Shown here piece after piece: positions 20,329 to 27,566 of a stretch of DNA of 64,000 nucleotides. The translations under genes were made by a program, and so were the position numbers. Source of the stretch: JAIVJG01 sp964236735 (GTDB taxonomy: Bacteria > Acidobacteriota > Blastocatellia > Pyrinomonadales > Pyrinomonadaceae); assembly GCA_964236735.1 (NCBI GenBank), contig CAXSFM010000003.1, positions 309,445-373,444 on the forward strand. Reading direction: 5' to 3'. How positions within the stretch are numbered: position 1 is the first letter of the stretch; each line of letters starts with the position of its first letter. The notes below the pieces were generated by a model. That model did not search any database and was not told the DNA's origin. It saw nothing but the letters and a program-made list of their open reading frames with translations.

Positions 20329-21132
20329 ATGGAAAGAGCCATTGAAGAATACGTCGTCACGGACGAGCCTTTTTATCTCGCCGTTGCGCGCGAGGTCGAG
20401 TTGTTCGAGGCGGCGCACGCCGCGCGCTTGCCCGTCATGCTCAAAGGGCCGACGGGCTGCGGCAAGACGCGCTTTGTCGAGCACATGGCGTGGCGTCTCG
20501 CGCGCCCGCTCATCACCGTCGCGTGTCACGAAGACCTCTCCGCGACAGACCTCGTCGGGCGTTTCCTGCTCGAAGGCGGCGAGACCGTCTGGCACGACGG
20601 GCCGCTGACCGCCGCCGTCAAAGCCGGAGCGATTTGCTATCTCGACGAAGTGGTCGAGGCGCGCAAGGACACCGTCGTCATCATCCACCCGCTGACGGAC
20701 GACCGCCGACGCCTGCCCATCGAAAAGCGCGGCACGATCCTCGACGCGCCGCCGGAGTTCATGCTCGTCGTCTCTTACAATCCCGGCTACCAATCCATCT
20801 TGAAAGACCTCAAGCAGTCCACGCGCCAGCGTTTCGTCGCTTTGGAGTTCGACTATCCGCCGCCGGAACTCGAAGCCGAGATCGTCGCGCGCGAGGGCGG
20901 CATCGAACTACAACCGGCGCGCGACCTCGTCCTCATCGGACAGAAAATCAGAAACCTGCGCGGGCACGGCCTCGAAGAAGGCGTCTCGACGCGCCTTCTC
21001 ATCTACGCCGCGCAACTGACCGCGCGCGGCATCCCCGCCATCAACGCCGCCGAAGTCGCACTCTGCTCGCCCATCACCGACGACCGCGAACTGCAACGCA
21101 GCATCCGCGAGATCGTGACGACCGTCATTTGA
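20329..21132 (+). CDS. MoxR-type AAA+ ATPase, CbbQ/NirQ/NorQ family
   Basis: 267-aa AAA+ ATPase that works with a VWA-domain partner (the gene at 21895) to remodel a target enzyme, as CbbQ-CbbO does for Rubisco and NorQ-NorD for nitric oxide reductase. No Rubisco or NOR genes are in the window, so the client is unknown. Walker A GPTGCGKT is at 40-47, Walker B AICYLDEVVEAR begins at 101, sensor VVSYNPGYQSI follows, and the end is the CbbQ-type helical domain. ATG 20329 is chosen; a TTG at 20314 lies inside the repeat. Its last 45 bases are found again, diverged, at 21828-21873. Confidence 0.88.
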   Translation: MERAIEEYVVTDEPFYLAVAREVELFEAAHAARLPVMLKGPTGCGKTRFVEHMAWRLARPLITVACHEDLSATDLVGRFLLEGGETVWHDGPLTAAVKAGAICYLDEVVEARKDTVVIIHPLTDDRRRLPIEKRGTILDAPPEFMLVVSYNPGYQSILKDLKQSTRQRFVALEFDYPPPELEAEIVAREGGIELQPARDLVLIGQKIRNLRGHGLEEGVSTRLLIYAAQLTARGIPAINAAEVALCSPITDDRELQRSIREIVTTVI

Positions 21133-21154
21133 ACTCACACGGACGGGATGCCCA

Positions 21155-21595
21155 ATGCCGCTTCCACCTTCCAACAGTCAAGGGGAATTGCCGCCCGGCG
21201 TGCATCGCGCGACGATTGACGAAGTGGTGGCGCGCTTCGGCGGCGACACTCCGCAGAGACAAGCGATGACGGCGCGCTTGCGACGCATCCACACAACTGC
21301 ACTGGCGACGGGCAGGCTGGATAGCATGATTATCTTCGGCAGTTTCGTGACGACGAAATCTGCGCCGAACGACGTTGACATCGTGCTCGTCATGCACGAC
21401 GATTTTGATTTGAACGACTGCGTTGAAGAGGCGCGCGGGCTTTTCGATCACGAGCGGGCGGAGAGGGAGTTCGGTGCGAGTGTCTTCTGGATACGTCCCT
21501 CATTGCTCATCCTCGAAACTCTGGAGGAGTTCGTCGCACACTGGCAGATCAAACGTGACCGCACGCGGCGCGGCATCGTGGAGATACAGACATGA
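21155..21595 (+). CDS. small nucleotidyltransferase-like protein (DUF6932-like), cassette gene 1
   Basis: 146 aa. Contains a nucleotidyltransferase signature, GSFVTTKSAPNDVDIVLV (G-S then D-x-D), in the same arrangement as minimal nucleotidyltransferases of MNT/HEPN toxin-antitoxin pairs. A GGACGGGA lies 7 nt before the ATG. It overlaps the next small gene by ATGA, so the two are translationally coupled. Together they split the cbbQ-type gene from its VWA partner, which are normally adjacent, so they look like an inserted cassette. Calling it toxin or antitoxin is inference. Confidence 0.6.
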   Translation: MPLPPSNSQGELPPGVHRATIDEVVARFGGDTPQRQAMTARLRRIHTTALATGRLDSMIIFGSFVTTKSAPNDVDIVLVMHDDFDLNDCVEEARGLFDHERAEREFGASVFWIRPSLLILETLEEFVAHWQIKRDRTRRGIVEIQT

Positions 21596-21801
21596 TTCAC
21601 AACGATCAGGAACTCGAAGCGACACAGGAACGCATCGCTTATTTCTATCGCCTTCTCGCACAACTGCGCGTAACCGCCGGACGCGACGAGTTCCCCGCCG
21701 TTGCCGGTGGTTATCGCAACGAAATCGCGCGGATGCAGGACGAAATTCTCGACTACTTAACGCGCCACGCGAGCGAGCCGACGCCCGCCGAAGCAGCTTA
21801 A
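21592..21801 (+). CDS. small conserved-looking protein, cassette gene 2
   Basis: 69 aa, charged and helical (TQERIAYFYRLLAQLRVT; YRNEIARMQDEILDYLTRHAS). Its start codon overlaps the stop of the nucleotidyltransferase gene by four bases. Size, coupling and helical character suit an antitoxin or accessory partner. No DNA-binding motif is obvious. The closest description I can give is the small partner of DUF6932-type nucleotidyltransferases. Confidence 0.55.
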   Translation: MIHNDQELEATQERIAYFYRLLAQLRVTAGRDEFPAVAGGYRNEIARMQDEILDYLTRHASEPTPAEAA

Positions 21802-21827
21802 AAGCTCACACGTCACTGACATCCCCA

Positions 21828-21873
21828 CGAACTGTAACGCAGCAATCGCGAGATCGTGACGACTGTCATTTAA
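21828..21873 (+). repeat. diverged second copy of the 3' end of the cbbQ-type gene
   Basis: Matches 21088-21132 (the last 45 bases of the ATPase gene including its stop) with about five changes. Read in the same frame it encodes RSNREIVTTVI and TAA against RSIREIVTTVI and TGA in the intact gene, and it has a stop codon just upstream. The two copies flank the nucleotidyltransferase cassette as direct repeats. Confidence 0.85.
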
Positions 21874-21894
21874 GCCAGACAAATTTCGTTAGCC

Positions 21895-24800
21895 ATGTCC
21901 GATGAGTTGAAGAAAGATGATGCACGCGACGCGCCCAATGTCGTCGAGCCGTCGTCGCTTGAAGAGGCGCTGCGCGAGCGTCTGCGCGCAATCAAGAGCG
22001 TGACGGAGCGGCGGACGCTTGAAGGGGTGGCGCGCGAGATCGTGGAACTGCCGGTTGACGTGGCGCGCGTCGCGGTCGAAGTGGGCGCGGCGTTGGAGAG
22101 TGTCTCTGTGCGCGCGAGCGTGAATTTTTTGCGCGCGTTCTCGGAGGCGGCGCAGGTGCTCGACGCGGAAAGTTTGCGCGCGTGGGGAGAGATGGGGCGA
22201 AGGCTCGCGATGGCGGACGCGGAGACAGGCGCGGCGTTCTTCGCTGCGGGCGTCGAAGAGTTGAAGGACGTGCCGCGCGCGGCGAGGCATGTTTTGTTTG
22301 AGGTGTGCGAGCGACAGATGTCTCTCTCCACGTCAATCGCGCTGGAAACTTTCAGGCGCGCGCCGGAAGTCGCACGCGCGGTTGGCGACGACGGCGAACT
22401 GCTCCGCTCGATTTACGAAGTGGCGTTGGAGATCGCGCGGCGTTCGGCGAAGCACAGCGCGGATTTTCTCGCCGCCACGCCGCACACACTCGCGCGTCTC
22501 TCAACTGTTCGCGCCGATACGACCACACGAAATGAAAGAGACGACACGGACGCCGTCGAGCGCGACGCGCATGTCTCGGTGACGCACGAGGCGGTGCGTC
22601 TGGCGTCGGACTTTGCACTGCGCGCGTTTGGCATCGCGTCGGACATGTGGGCGGCTCTGCCGGGCGCGGTCGAAGAGTTGGACGAAGCGCAGGCTCTGCA
22701 TCTGTTTCAACACGCGAGAGATTTTCTGGGGCGCGGCGGCGCGGCGGCTCTGCACACTCTGACGGCGGGCGGCGAAGCTCTGCGGCTCGTGCCCGATGCC
22801 TTCGACGAATGGGCGAATCTTTTACAGGTGATGGCGGGGCACAGCAACGCCGTGCTGGTCGCGCTGGCACGCACGAGTCCGTCTTTCTTTCGCGCGCTGG
22901 TGGACGGCAGAACAGCGAGGGCGCGCGTGACGGAGTTGGCGCGTCGCGTCATCGCGGCGACCTGTGAAGTGGCGCGCGTGGATGCCGAGGCGGCGATCTG
23001 TTGCCTGCGCGCCGCGCCGCGCGCCCTGCACGCGACATCCATCGAGGGGTTCGAGCGTTGGGCGCAAGCAGGTCTGTCGGACGCGGACACGACGCCGCGC
23101 GCGCGCAGAAGCTTCTACGCGCTGGAGACGGGCCGCAGCCTCGAACTATTGCAGAGCGCGAGCGCGGGACTCGCGCTTGAAGACGTAGCGCAGACTTTGC
23201 GCTTTTACGTCGAGGGTTTGACGGGGCGCGAGGTCGAAGTCGCGCCGCTCGCCGCCGTGCCCGACGAGGCGCGCATCAATGACGGGCGCACGATTCATCT
23301 ACCCGCGAGCGTCTCGGAGTTCGGCGATGCGGAGTCTGATTTTCGTCTCTACAAAGTTCTCGCCGCGCATGCTGCCGGACAGATCGAATTCGGCACGCAG
23401 GCGCGCGCGACACACGACTTGCGCGCGGCATACACTGCGCTCGCGGAGATTTACGCGCCTGAAAGTATGAACGAGTTCGATCTTCCCGCGCGCGACGACG
23501 ATACGAGCGAAGTGACGCGCGCGACGCTCTCGCGCGATGCGTCGCCGGAAGAAGCGACGGGCGAACAAACGACAACGCGGCGTGCGCTGCCGCCGGACGG
23601 TGATTATCGCGCCGCGCTCGCGCTCTTTCCTCAAAGCGGTCTGGCGACGCGACTCTTCGGGACGCTTGAGAACGGGCGCATTGATCGCCAGTTGCGCCAC
23701 ACCTATCGCGGCCTCGCGCGCGACCTCGATTTCGTGCGCGCGCATTTGCGCGAGAGTCGCCCGCGCGTCTCGTCTCTGCCGCTCACGCTCGTGCCCTTCG
23801 AGTTGCTTTTTCAAATCACGCTCTGCGGCGGCGCGCTCGACGATGCGCGCTCGTTTTACGGACAGATCGTCTCCGAACTCGAAACCATCGTCCTCGATTA
23901 TGTGAGCGGCGATGATGCGACGGTCGCCGACACGCTGATGGCGACGAGCCGCGTCTATGCGCTCTTTCAAGCGGTCGTGCCTGAGATGGCCGAGCGGCAG
24001 AGGCAGAACACGCACGAGAATGATGAGCAGTCGGAGCAGAGCAGCGGCGCGCAGTCGAACCTCGCGCGCGAAAAGGATGAAGAGAGCGACGACGCGGAAC
24101 GCGCGCAGGCCGAGCGCGAGCGGCAGCGCGACGCGCGCGAGTTGTTCAATGCGTGGGCGGGCGCGGAGTCGGGCGAGAGCGACGGCGATCAGATTTTCAC
24201 AGGCGCGGAGCGTTGGATGACCGGCGACCAATCGGAGCAGGAGTTGGAGGCGGGCGAAGTGGCCTTCGCTTATGACGAGTGGGACAGAGAGTTGAACGAT
24301 ACGCGCGTCGGTTGGTGCCGCGTCGTCGAGAAGCGCGTGAAAAAGGGTGAACGCACGTTCGTCGAACTGACGCGCACGCGCTATCGCGGCGTCATCTCTT
24401 CAATCCGACACCAGTTTCAGTTGATGAAGCCTGAAAACTTGAAGCGCGTGCTGAACGAATTGGACGGCGACGATTACGACTTGAACGCGCTCGTGGACTA
24501 CGTGATTGACCGGCGCGCGGACGGGCATCAGTCAGAAAGAATTTACACGAAGCGTCTGCGGCGCGAGCGCGACGTGGCCGTCTCTTTCCTGCTCGATCAA
24601 TCTTCCTCGACGGCGCGCACCATCGGACGCCACCCCTTGCAGCCCTACACGCATCCCGGTCGCCGCATCATCGAAGTGGAAAAAGAAGGACTCGTCCTGA
24701 TGTGCGAGGCGCTCGAATCGGTCGGCGATTCATACTCGATCTACGGCTTCACGAGCGAGGGACGCCGCAACGTCAAGTTTTACGTCGTCAAAGATTTCGA

Positions 24801-25176
24801 CGAGCGTTACAACGATGAAGTCGAGCGCAAAATCGGCGGCATCAATTATCAAAACAACACCAGACTCGGTGCCGCCATCCGCCACGCCGCCGCGCGCCTC
24901 CGGCGACGAGATGCGCGCACGCGCCTGCTCATCGTCCTCTCCGACGGACGCCCCTACGACCACGACTACGGCGACGCGCGATACGCACGCGAAGACACGC
25001 GCGAGGCTCTCAAGCAAGCGCGCACGAACGGCATCATCCCCTTTTGCATCACGATTGACCGCGACTCCGAAGTCGAACTGCGCGACCTCTACGGCGACGT
25101 GGGTTACACGATTATTGACGATGTGCTCTCGCTGCCCGAACGGATGCCCGCGATTTACAGAAGGCTGACGACTTAA
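21895..25176 (+). CDS. large VWA-domain protein, CbbO/NorD type, partner of the MoxR ATPase
   Basis: 1093 aa. The last ~200 residues are a von Willebrand A domain with a MIDAS of the D-x-S-x-S type (FLLDQSSST, near residue 900) and the later TRLGAAIRHAA and LLIVLSDGRPYDHDYGD segments, as in CbbO and NorD. The first ~550 residues are Ala/Arg/Glu-rich helical repeats, and a strongly charged Glu/Asp/Arg/Gln stretch lies near 700-760. It is longer than usual CbbO/NorD, mostly in the N-terminal part. It would act as adaptor of the ATPase ring. Its last 57 bases recur, diverged, at 25849-25905. Confidence 0.85.
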   Translation: MSDELKKDDARDAPNVVEPSSLEEALRERLRAIKSVTERRTLEGVAREIVELPVDVARVAVEVGAALESVSVRASVNFLRAFSEAAQVLDAESLRAWGEMGRRLAMADAETGAAFFAAGVEELKDVPRAARHVLFEVCERQMSLSTSIALETFRRAPEVARAVGDDGELLRSIYEVALEIARRSAKHSADFLAATPHTLARLSTVRADTTTRNERDDTDAVERDAHVSVTHEAVRLASDFALRAFGIASDMWAALPGAVEELDEAQALHLFQHARDFLGRGGAAALHTLTAGGEALRLVPDAFDEWANLLQVMAGHSNAVLVALARTSPSFFRALVDGRTARARVTELARRVIAATCEVARVDAEAAICCLRAAPRALHATSIEGFERWAQAGLSDADTTPRARRSFYALETGRSLELLQSASAGLALEDVAQTLRFYVEGLTGREVEVAPLAAVPDEARINDGRTIHLPASVSEFGDAESDFRLYKVLAAHAAGQIEFGTQARATHDLRAAYTALAEIYAPESMNEFDLPARDDDTSEVTRATLSRDASPEEATGEQTTTRRALPPDGDYRAALALFPQSGLATRLFGTLENGRIDRQLRHTYRGLARDLDFVRAHLRESRPRVSSLPLTLVPFELLFQITLCGGALDDARSFYGQIVSELETIVLDYVSGDDATVADTLMATSRVYALFQAVVPEMAERQRQNTHENDEQSEQSSGAQSNLAREKDEESDDAERAQAERERQRDARELFNAWAGAESGESDGDQIFTGAERWMTGDQSEQELEAGEVAFAYDEWDRELNDTRVGWCRVVEKRVKKGERTFVELTRTRYRGVISSIRHQFQLMKPENLKRVLNELDGDDYDLNALVDYVIDRRADGHQSERIYTKRLRRERDVAVSFLLDQSSSTARTIGRHPLQPYTHPGRRIIEVEKEGLVLMCEALESVGDSYSIYGFTSEGRRNVKFYVVKDFDERYNDEVERKIGGINYQNNTRLGAAIRHAAARLRRRDARTRLLIVLSDGRPYDHDYGDARYAREDTREALKQARTNGIIPFCITIDRDSEVELRDLYGDVGYTIIDDVLSLPERMPAIYRRLTT

Positions 25177-25245
25177 GGGACACGTTTCACCATCAAACTG
25201 CTGCTATACTAACTGCGTTCTGAAATCCCTGACACGAGAAGAACC

Positions 25246-25494
25246 ATGAATGTCGTAGAAAAATTGGTGATCGAAGACGGCGGAAAAATCACGCTGCCCG
25301 GCGACGTACTTGACCGTTACGGTCTGGCGGAAGACACCATCGTCCGCATCATCGAAACGCGAAAAGGCATCCTCCTCATTCCTCTGACCGATGCGCCGAT
25401 GAGTGAAGCGTTGGCCGACGAGCTGCAACAGTGGCAGGCCATCGGCGACGAGAGCCGGGAGGCATTCCCTTACGACGAGGAGATGGAGCCGTGA
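25246..25494 (+). CDS. mazE: MazE/AbrB-type antitoxin
   Basis: 82 aa with an N-terminal SpoVT/AbrB swapped-hairpin DNA-binding motif (EDGGKITLPGDVLDRYGLAEDTIVRI) and an acidic C-terminal tail (DESREAFPYDEEMEP) suited to blocking the toxin. The stop codon overlaps the GTG start of the next gene. This order, antitoxin first with a coupled PemK-like toxin, is typical of type II systems that repress their own promoter. Confidence 0.85.
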   Translation: MNVVEKLVIEDGGKITLPGDVLDRYGLAEDTIVRIIETRKGILLIPLTDAPMSEALADELQQWQAIGDESREAFPYDEEMEP

Positions 25495-25823
25495 CGGTCG
25501 GCGAACTGCGTTGGGTTGAGTTGCTGGCGCGCGGCGGACACGCACAGGCCGGCAGACGCCCCGCCATCATCGTTCAGCAAGCGGGTATGCTCCCGACGAC
25601 CCTGCTTATCCCGCTCACTTCGCAACAGGATGCGTTGCGCTTTCCCGGTACGGTGCTGATTGAAGCGGATAGAGAGAATGGTTTGCGCCAATCTTCCATC
25701 GCGCTCGTCTTTCAGTTAACGGCAGTTGATAAAAAGTTCATCCGCGACCGCATCGGAGAAGTTTCCGCCGCGACGATGAAAGAAATCTGGTCGGCCTTCG
25801 ATGAATTAACCGGACGCGGATAA
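25491..25823 (+). CDS. mazF: MazF/PemK-type endoribonuclease toxin
   Basis: 110 aa. Family features are the N-terminal GELRWVEL, GRRPAIIVQ (binding loop GxRPxxV), TTLLIPLTSQQ, LRQSSIALVFQLTAVDK and the final helix MKEIWSAFDELTG. It would cleave RNA at short sequence motifs and is neutralised by the product of the upstream gene. The GTG at 25491 is chosen because it overlaps the antitoxin stop and has GAGGAG 8 nt ahead; an earlier in-frame ATG would add 20 residues with no family match. Confidence 0.88.
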   Translation: MTVGELRWVELLARGGHAQAGRRPAIIVQQAGMLPTTLLIPLTSQQDALRFPGTVLIEADRENGLRQSSIALVFQLTAVDKKFIRDRIGEVSAATMKEIWSAFDELTGRG

Positions 25824-25848
25824 GAATGCTTCTCATCAAGCAGCACGA

Positions 25849-25905
25849 GATGTGTTCTCTTTGCCGGAGTGGATGCACGCGATTTACAGAAGGCTGACGG
25901 CTTGA
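25849..25905 (+). repeat. diverged second copy of the 3' end of the VWA gene
   Basis: 57 nt matching 25120-25176 at roughly 80-85% identity. In the same frame it reads DVFSLPEWMHAIYRRLTA and stop, against DVLSLPERMPAIYRRLTT and stop in the intact gene. Many changes keep the reading sensible, so it looks like the tail of a homologous gene rather than a fresh duplication. The copies flank the MazEF cassette as direct repeats. The rest of 25906-26093 holds nothing I recognise. Confidence 0.85.
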
Positions 25906-26093
25906 AATGTACGGCGCGTGTTGTCATCAGAGAGCCGTCAAACTCTTTTTCGGAGCGTTGATAAACGGGTCAGTGGTTGCGGAGACGGAAGATTATGACT
26001 AAACCGTAGCACTTCCCTTCCAGATTCGTGATGTTCTTCGTTGATACTCTTCGCGTAGAATTTATCAACAACACACGAAGGAGCATCACGGAA

Positions 26094-26606
26094 ATGGATA
26101 ATCAGGCGGCAACAAACGAGCACGTTAAAAAGTTGGGCGAGTTAATCAAGGACATCGAGTTCGCGATGCTGACCACCGCCGAAGCGGACGGCACGCTTCG
26201 CAGTCGCCCGATGGCGACGCAGCAGGTGGAGTTCGACGGCGACCTCTATTTCTTTACGCGCGCCGGATCGGGAAAAGTGGACGAGATCGAGCGCGACCAT
26301 CACGTCAACGTCTCTTACGCGAAGCCGGATGATCAACGCTACGTCTCGGTCTCAGGCATGGCTCGTCTGTCGCGCGACCGCGCGAAGATCGAAGAGTTGT
26401 GGAGTCCGATCTTGAAGGCATGGTTTCCCGAAGGGTTGGACGATCCTGAACTCGCGCTGCTCAAGGTGAGCGTCGAGAGCGCGGAATACTGGGACTCGCC
26501 TTCGAGCAAAATGGTGCAGCTCGTCGGCTTCGTCAAAGCGCTCGTGACGGGCGAGTCTTACAAGCCGGGCGAGCATGAGAAACTCGACTTGAAGCATGGC
26601 GCGTAA
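26094..26606 (+). CDS. pyridoxamine 5'-phosphate oxidase-fold protein, general stress protein 26-like
   Basis: 170 aa, a split-barrel flavin-binding fold. Family features are IEFAMLTTAEADGTLRSRPM, DLYFFTRAGSGKVDEIERD, VSVSGMARLSRDRAKIEELW and a final segment near AEYWDSPSSKMVQLV. These small proteins bind FMN or related cofactors; a role in stress response is known for some, but the substrate is unknown here. ATG 26094 is chosen because GAAGGAG lies 10 nt ahead; an in-frame upstream ATG would add 22 unrelated residues. Confidence 0.85.
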   Translation: MDNQAATNEHVKKLGELIKDIEFAMLTTAEADGTLRSRPMATQQVEFDGDLYFFTRAGSGKVDEIERDHHVNVSYAKPDDQRYVSVSGMARLSRDRAKIEELWSPILKAWFPEGLDDPELALLKVSVESAEYWDSPSSKMVQLVGFVKALVTGESYKPGEHEKLDLKHGA

Positions 26607-26627
26607 GGTCTGGCGCGTGTCGTGCGG

Positions 26628-26657
26628 TTGAGCGCGATGCGCCGCTTCGGTTACACT
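26628..26657 (+). promoter_or_regulatory. likely promoter of tRNA-Ser
   Basis: TTGAGC, an 18-nt spacer, TACACT, ending 24 nt before the tRNA. The position suits a short leader. Confidence 0.5.
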
Positions 26658-26681
26658 TAAATCCGCTTACGCAAAGCATCC

Positions 26682-26767
26682 GGAGGCTTAGGCTAATTGG
26701 TAAGTCAGCAGTCTTGAAAACTGCCGCGCGAAAGCGCTTGGGGGTTCGAGTCCCTCAGCCTCCGCCA
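26682..26767 (+). tRNA. tRNA-Ser (anticodon UGA), CCA encoded
   Basis: The acceptor stem GGAGGCT pairs with AGCCTCC. The anticodon loop CTTGAAA gives anticodon TGA, reading UCA and probably other UCN codons. A long variable arm (about GCGCGAAAGCGC) is the type II feature of tRNA-Ser, and the T-arm is GGGGGTTCGAGTCCCTC. The 3' CCA is at 26765-26767. Confidence 0.95.
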
Positions 26768-26783
26768 ACATTAACATTCGCAC

Positions 26784-26825
26784 AAAAGAGCCGCCCCGCC
26801 ACGTCAAGGTGGGGGCGGCTCTTTT
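26784..26825 (+). terminator. rho-independent terminator of tRNA-Ser
   Basis: AAAAGAGCCGCCCC pairs perfectly with GGGGCGGCTCTTTT around a 14-nt loop, 17 nt after the tRNA. It ends in a T-run and would work in both directions. Confidence 0.93.
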
Positions 26826-26882
26826 GTGATTGCTGCAACTGTTGCGAAAATGTGCTTGCAAGGGTAGGCTTAGGCTGTTCAC

Positions 26883-26900
26883 TGAATGGGTATTCATTCA
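26883..26900. promoter_or_regulatory. FadR-type operator upstream of fadR-fadD
   Basis: TGAATGGGTATTCATTCA is an imperfect palindrome that matches the known Bacillus FadR (YsiA) operator consensus, TGAATGAMTANTCATTCA, at all but two positions. It lies 43 nt ahead of the regulator's likely start, which predicts autoregulation relieved by long-chain acyl-CoA. Confidence 0.75.
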
Positions 26901-26942
26901 GTTAGTTTCCCAAAAACTTTTAGCATGGAGCAAAGTCCCCTG

Positions 26943-27566
26943 ATGCGTTCCGCACGTTCCCTCTCAAACACGACGACCGCGCGCCCGGCGACGGGCGACA
27001 AGCGCGAGGCCATCCTGCGCGCCGCCACGCACGTCTTCGCCAGCAACGGCTATTTCAACTCGAAGGTCGCGGACATCGCGCGCGTCGCAGGCGTCGCCGA
27101 CGGCACGGTCTATCTCTACTTCAAGAGCAAAGAGGAAATTCTGCATTCCATCTTCGAGCGCAACACGAGCGAGGCCATCGCCGAAGGCCGCGAGGAACTC
27201 TCGAAGATCGCAGACCCGCGCGAGAAGTTGCGACGCATCGCGCGCCATCACCTCGAAAGGCTCGGAGCGGATCGCGACTTGGCCGTCGTCTTTCAGGTTG
27301 AGCTGCGCGGCTCGACGAAATTCATGGAGGAATTTTCCGCCGCCGGACTCGCTGAATATTTGCTGCTGATTCGTGAGGCTCTCGCAGAGGGGCAGAGCGC
27401 GGGCGTCTTCCGCAAAGAGTTGAACGCCAAGCTGACCGCCAAGATTCTCTTCGGCGCGCTCGACGAGATGGCGACGAACTGGATTCTCTCGAAACGCCGT
27501 TACAAGCTCGCGCCGATGGCGGACGCTGTGCTCGACATCTTTCTCAACGGGGTGAACGCCAGATGA
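26943..27566 (+). CDS. TetR-family regulator of fatty-acid degradation (FadR/YsiA-like)
   Basis: 207 aa. The N-terminal helix-turn-helix (REAILRAATHVFASNGYFNSKVADIARVAGVADGTVYLYFKSKEEIL) is the strongly conserved TetR form. The C-terminal ligand domain resembles YsiA/FadR regulators, which bind acyl-CoA. The stop overlaps the start of the acyl-CoA synthetase gene by ATGA, so the two are coupled. ATG 26943 has GGAG 11 nt ahead; ATG 26925 is a possible alternative. An ATG at 26886 sits inside the operator and is unlikely. Confidence 0.85.
   Translation: MRSARSLSNTTTARPATGDKREAILRAATHVFASNGYFNSKVADIARVAGVADGTVYLYFKSKEEILHSIFERNTSEAIAEGREELSKIADPREKLRRIARHHLERLGADRDLAVVFQVELRGSTKFMEEFSAAGLAEYLLLIREALAEGQSAGVFRKELNAKLTAKILFGALDEMATNWILSKRRYKLAPMADAVLDIFLNGVNAR

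Noticed and set aside
23299..24231. 310-codon open frame antisense to the VWA gene
   Set aside because: Shadow of a GC-rich coding region; Arg/Ala-rich with no domain.
20329..25176. Rubisco-activase locus
   Set aside because: No Rubisco genes are in the window. CbbQ/CbbO and NorQ/NorD types cannot be separated by eye, so no client was assigned.
26682..26767. tRNA-Sec
   Set aside because: The anticodon is TGA, not TCA, and the acceptor and variable arm lengths fit tRNA-Ser.
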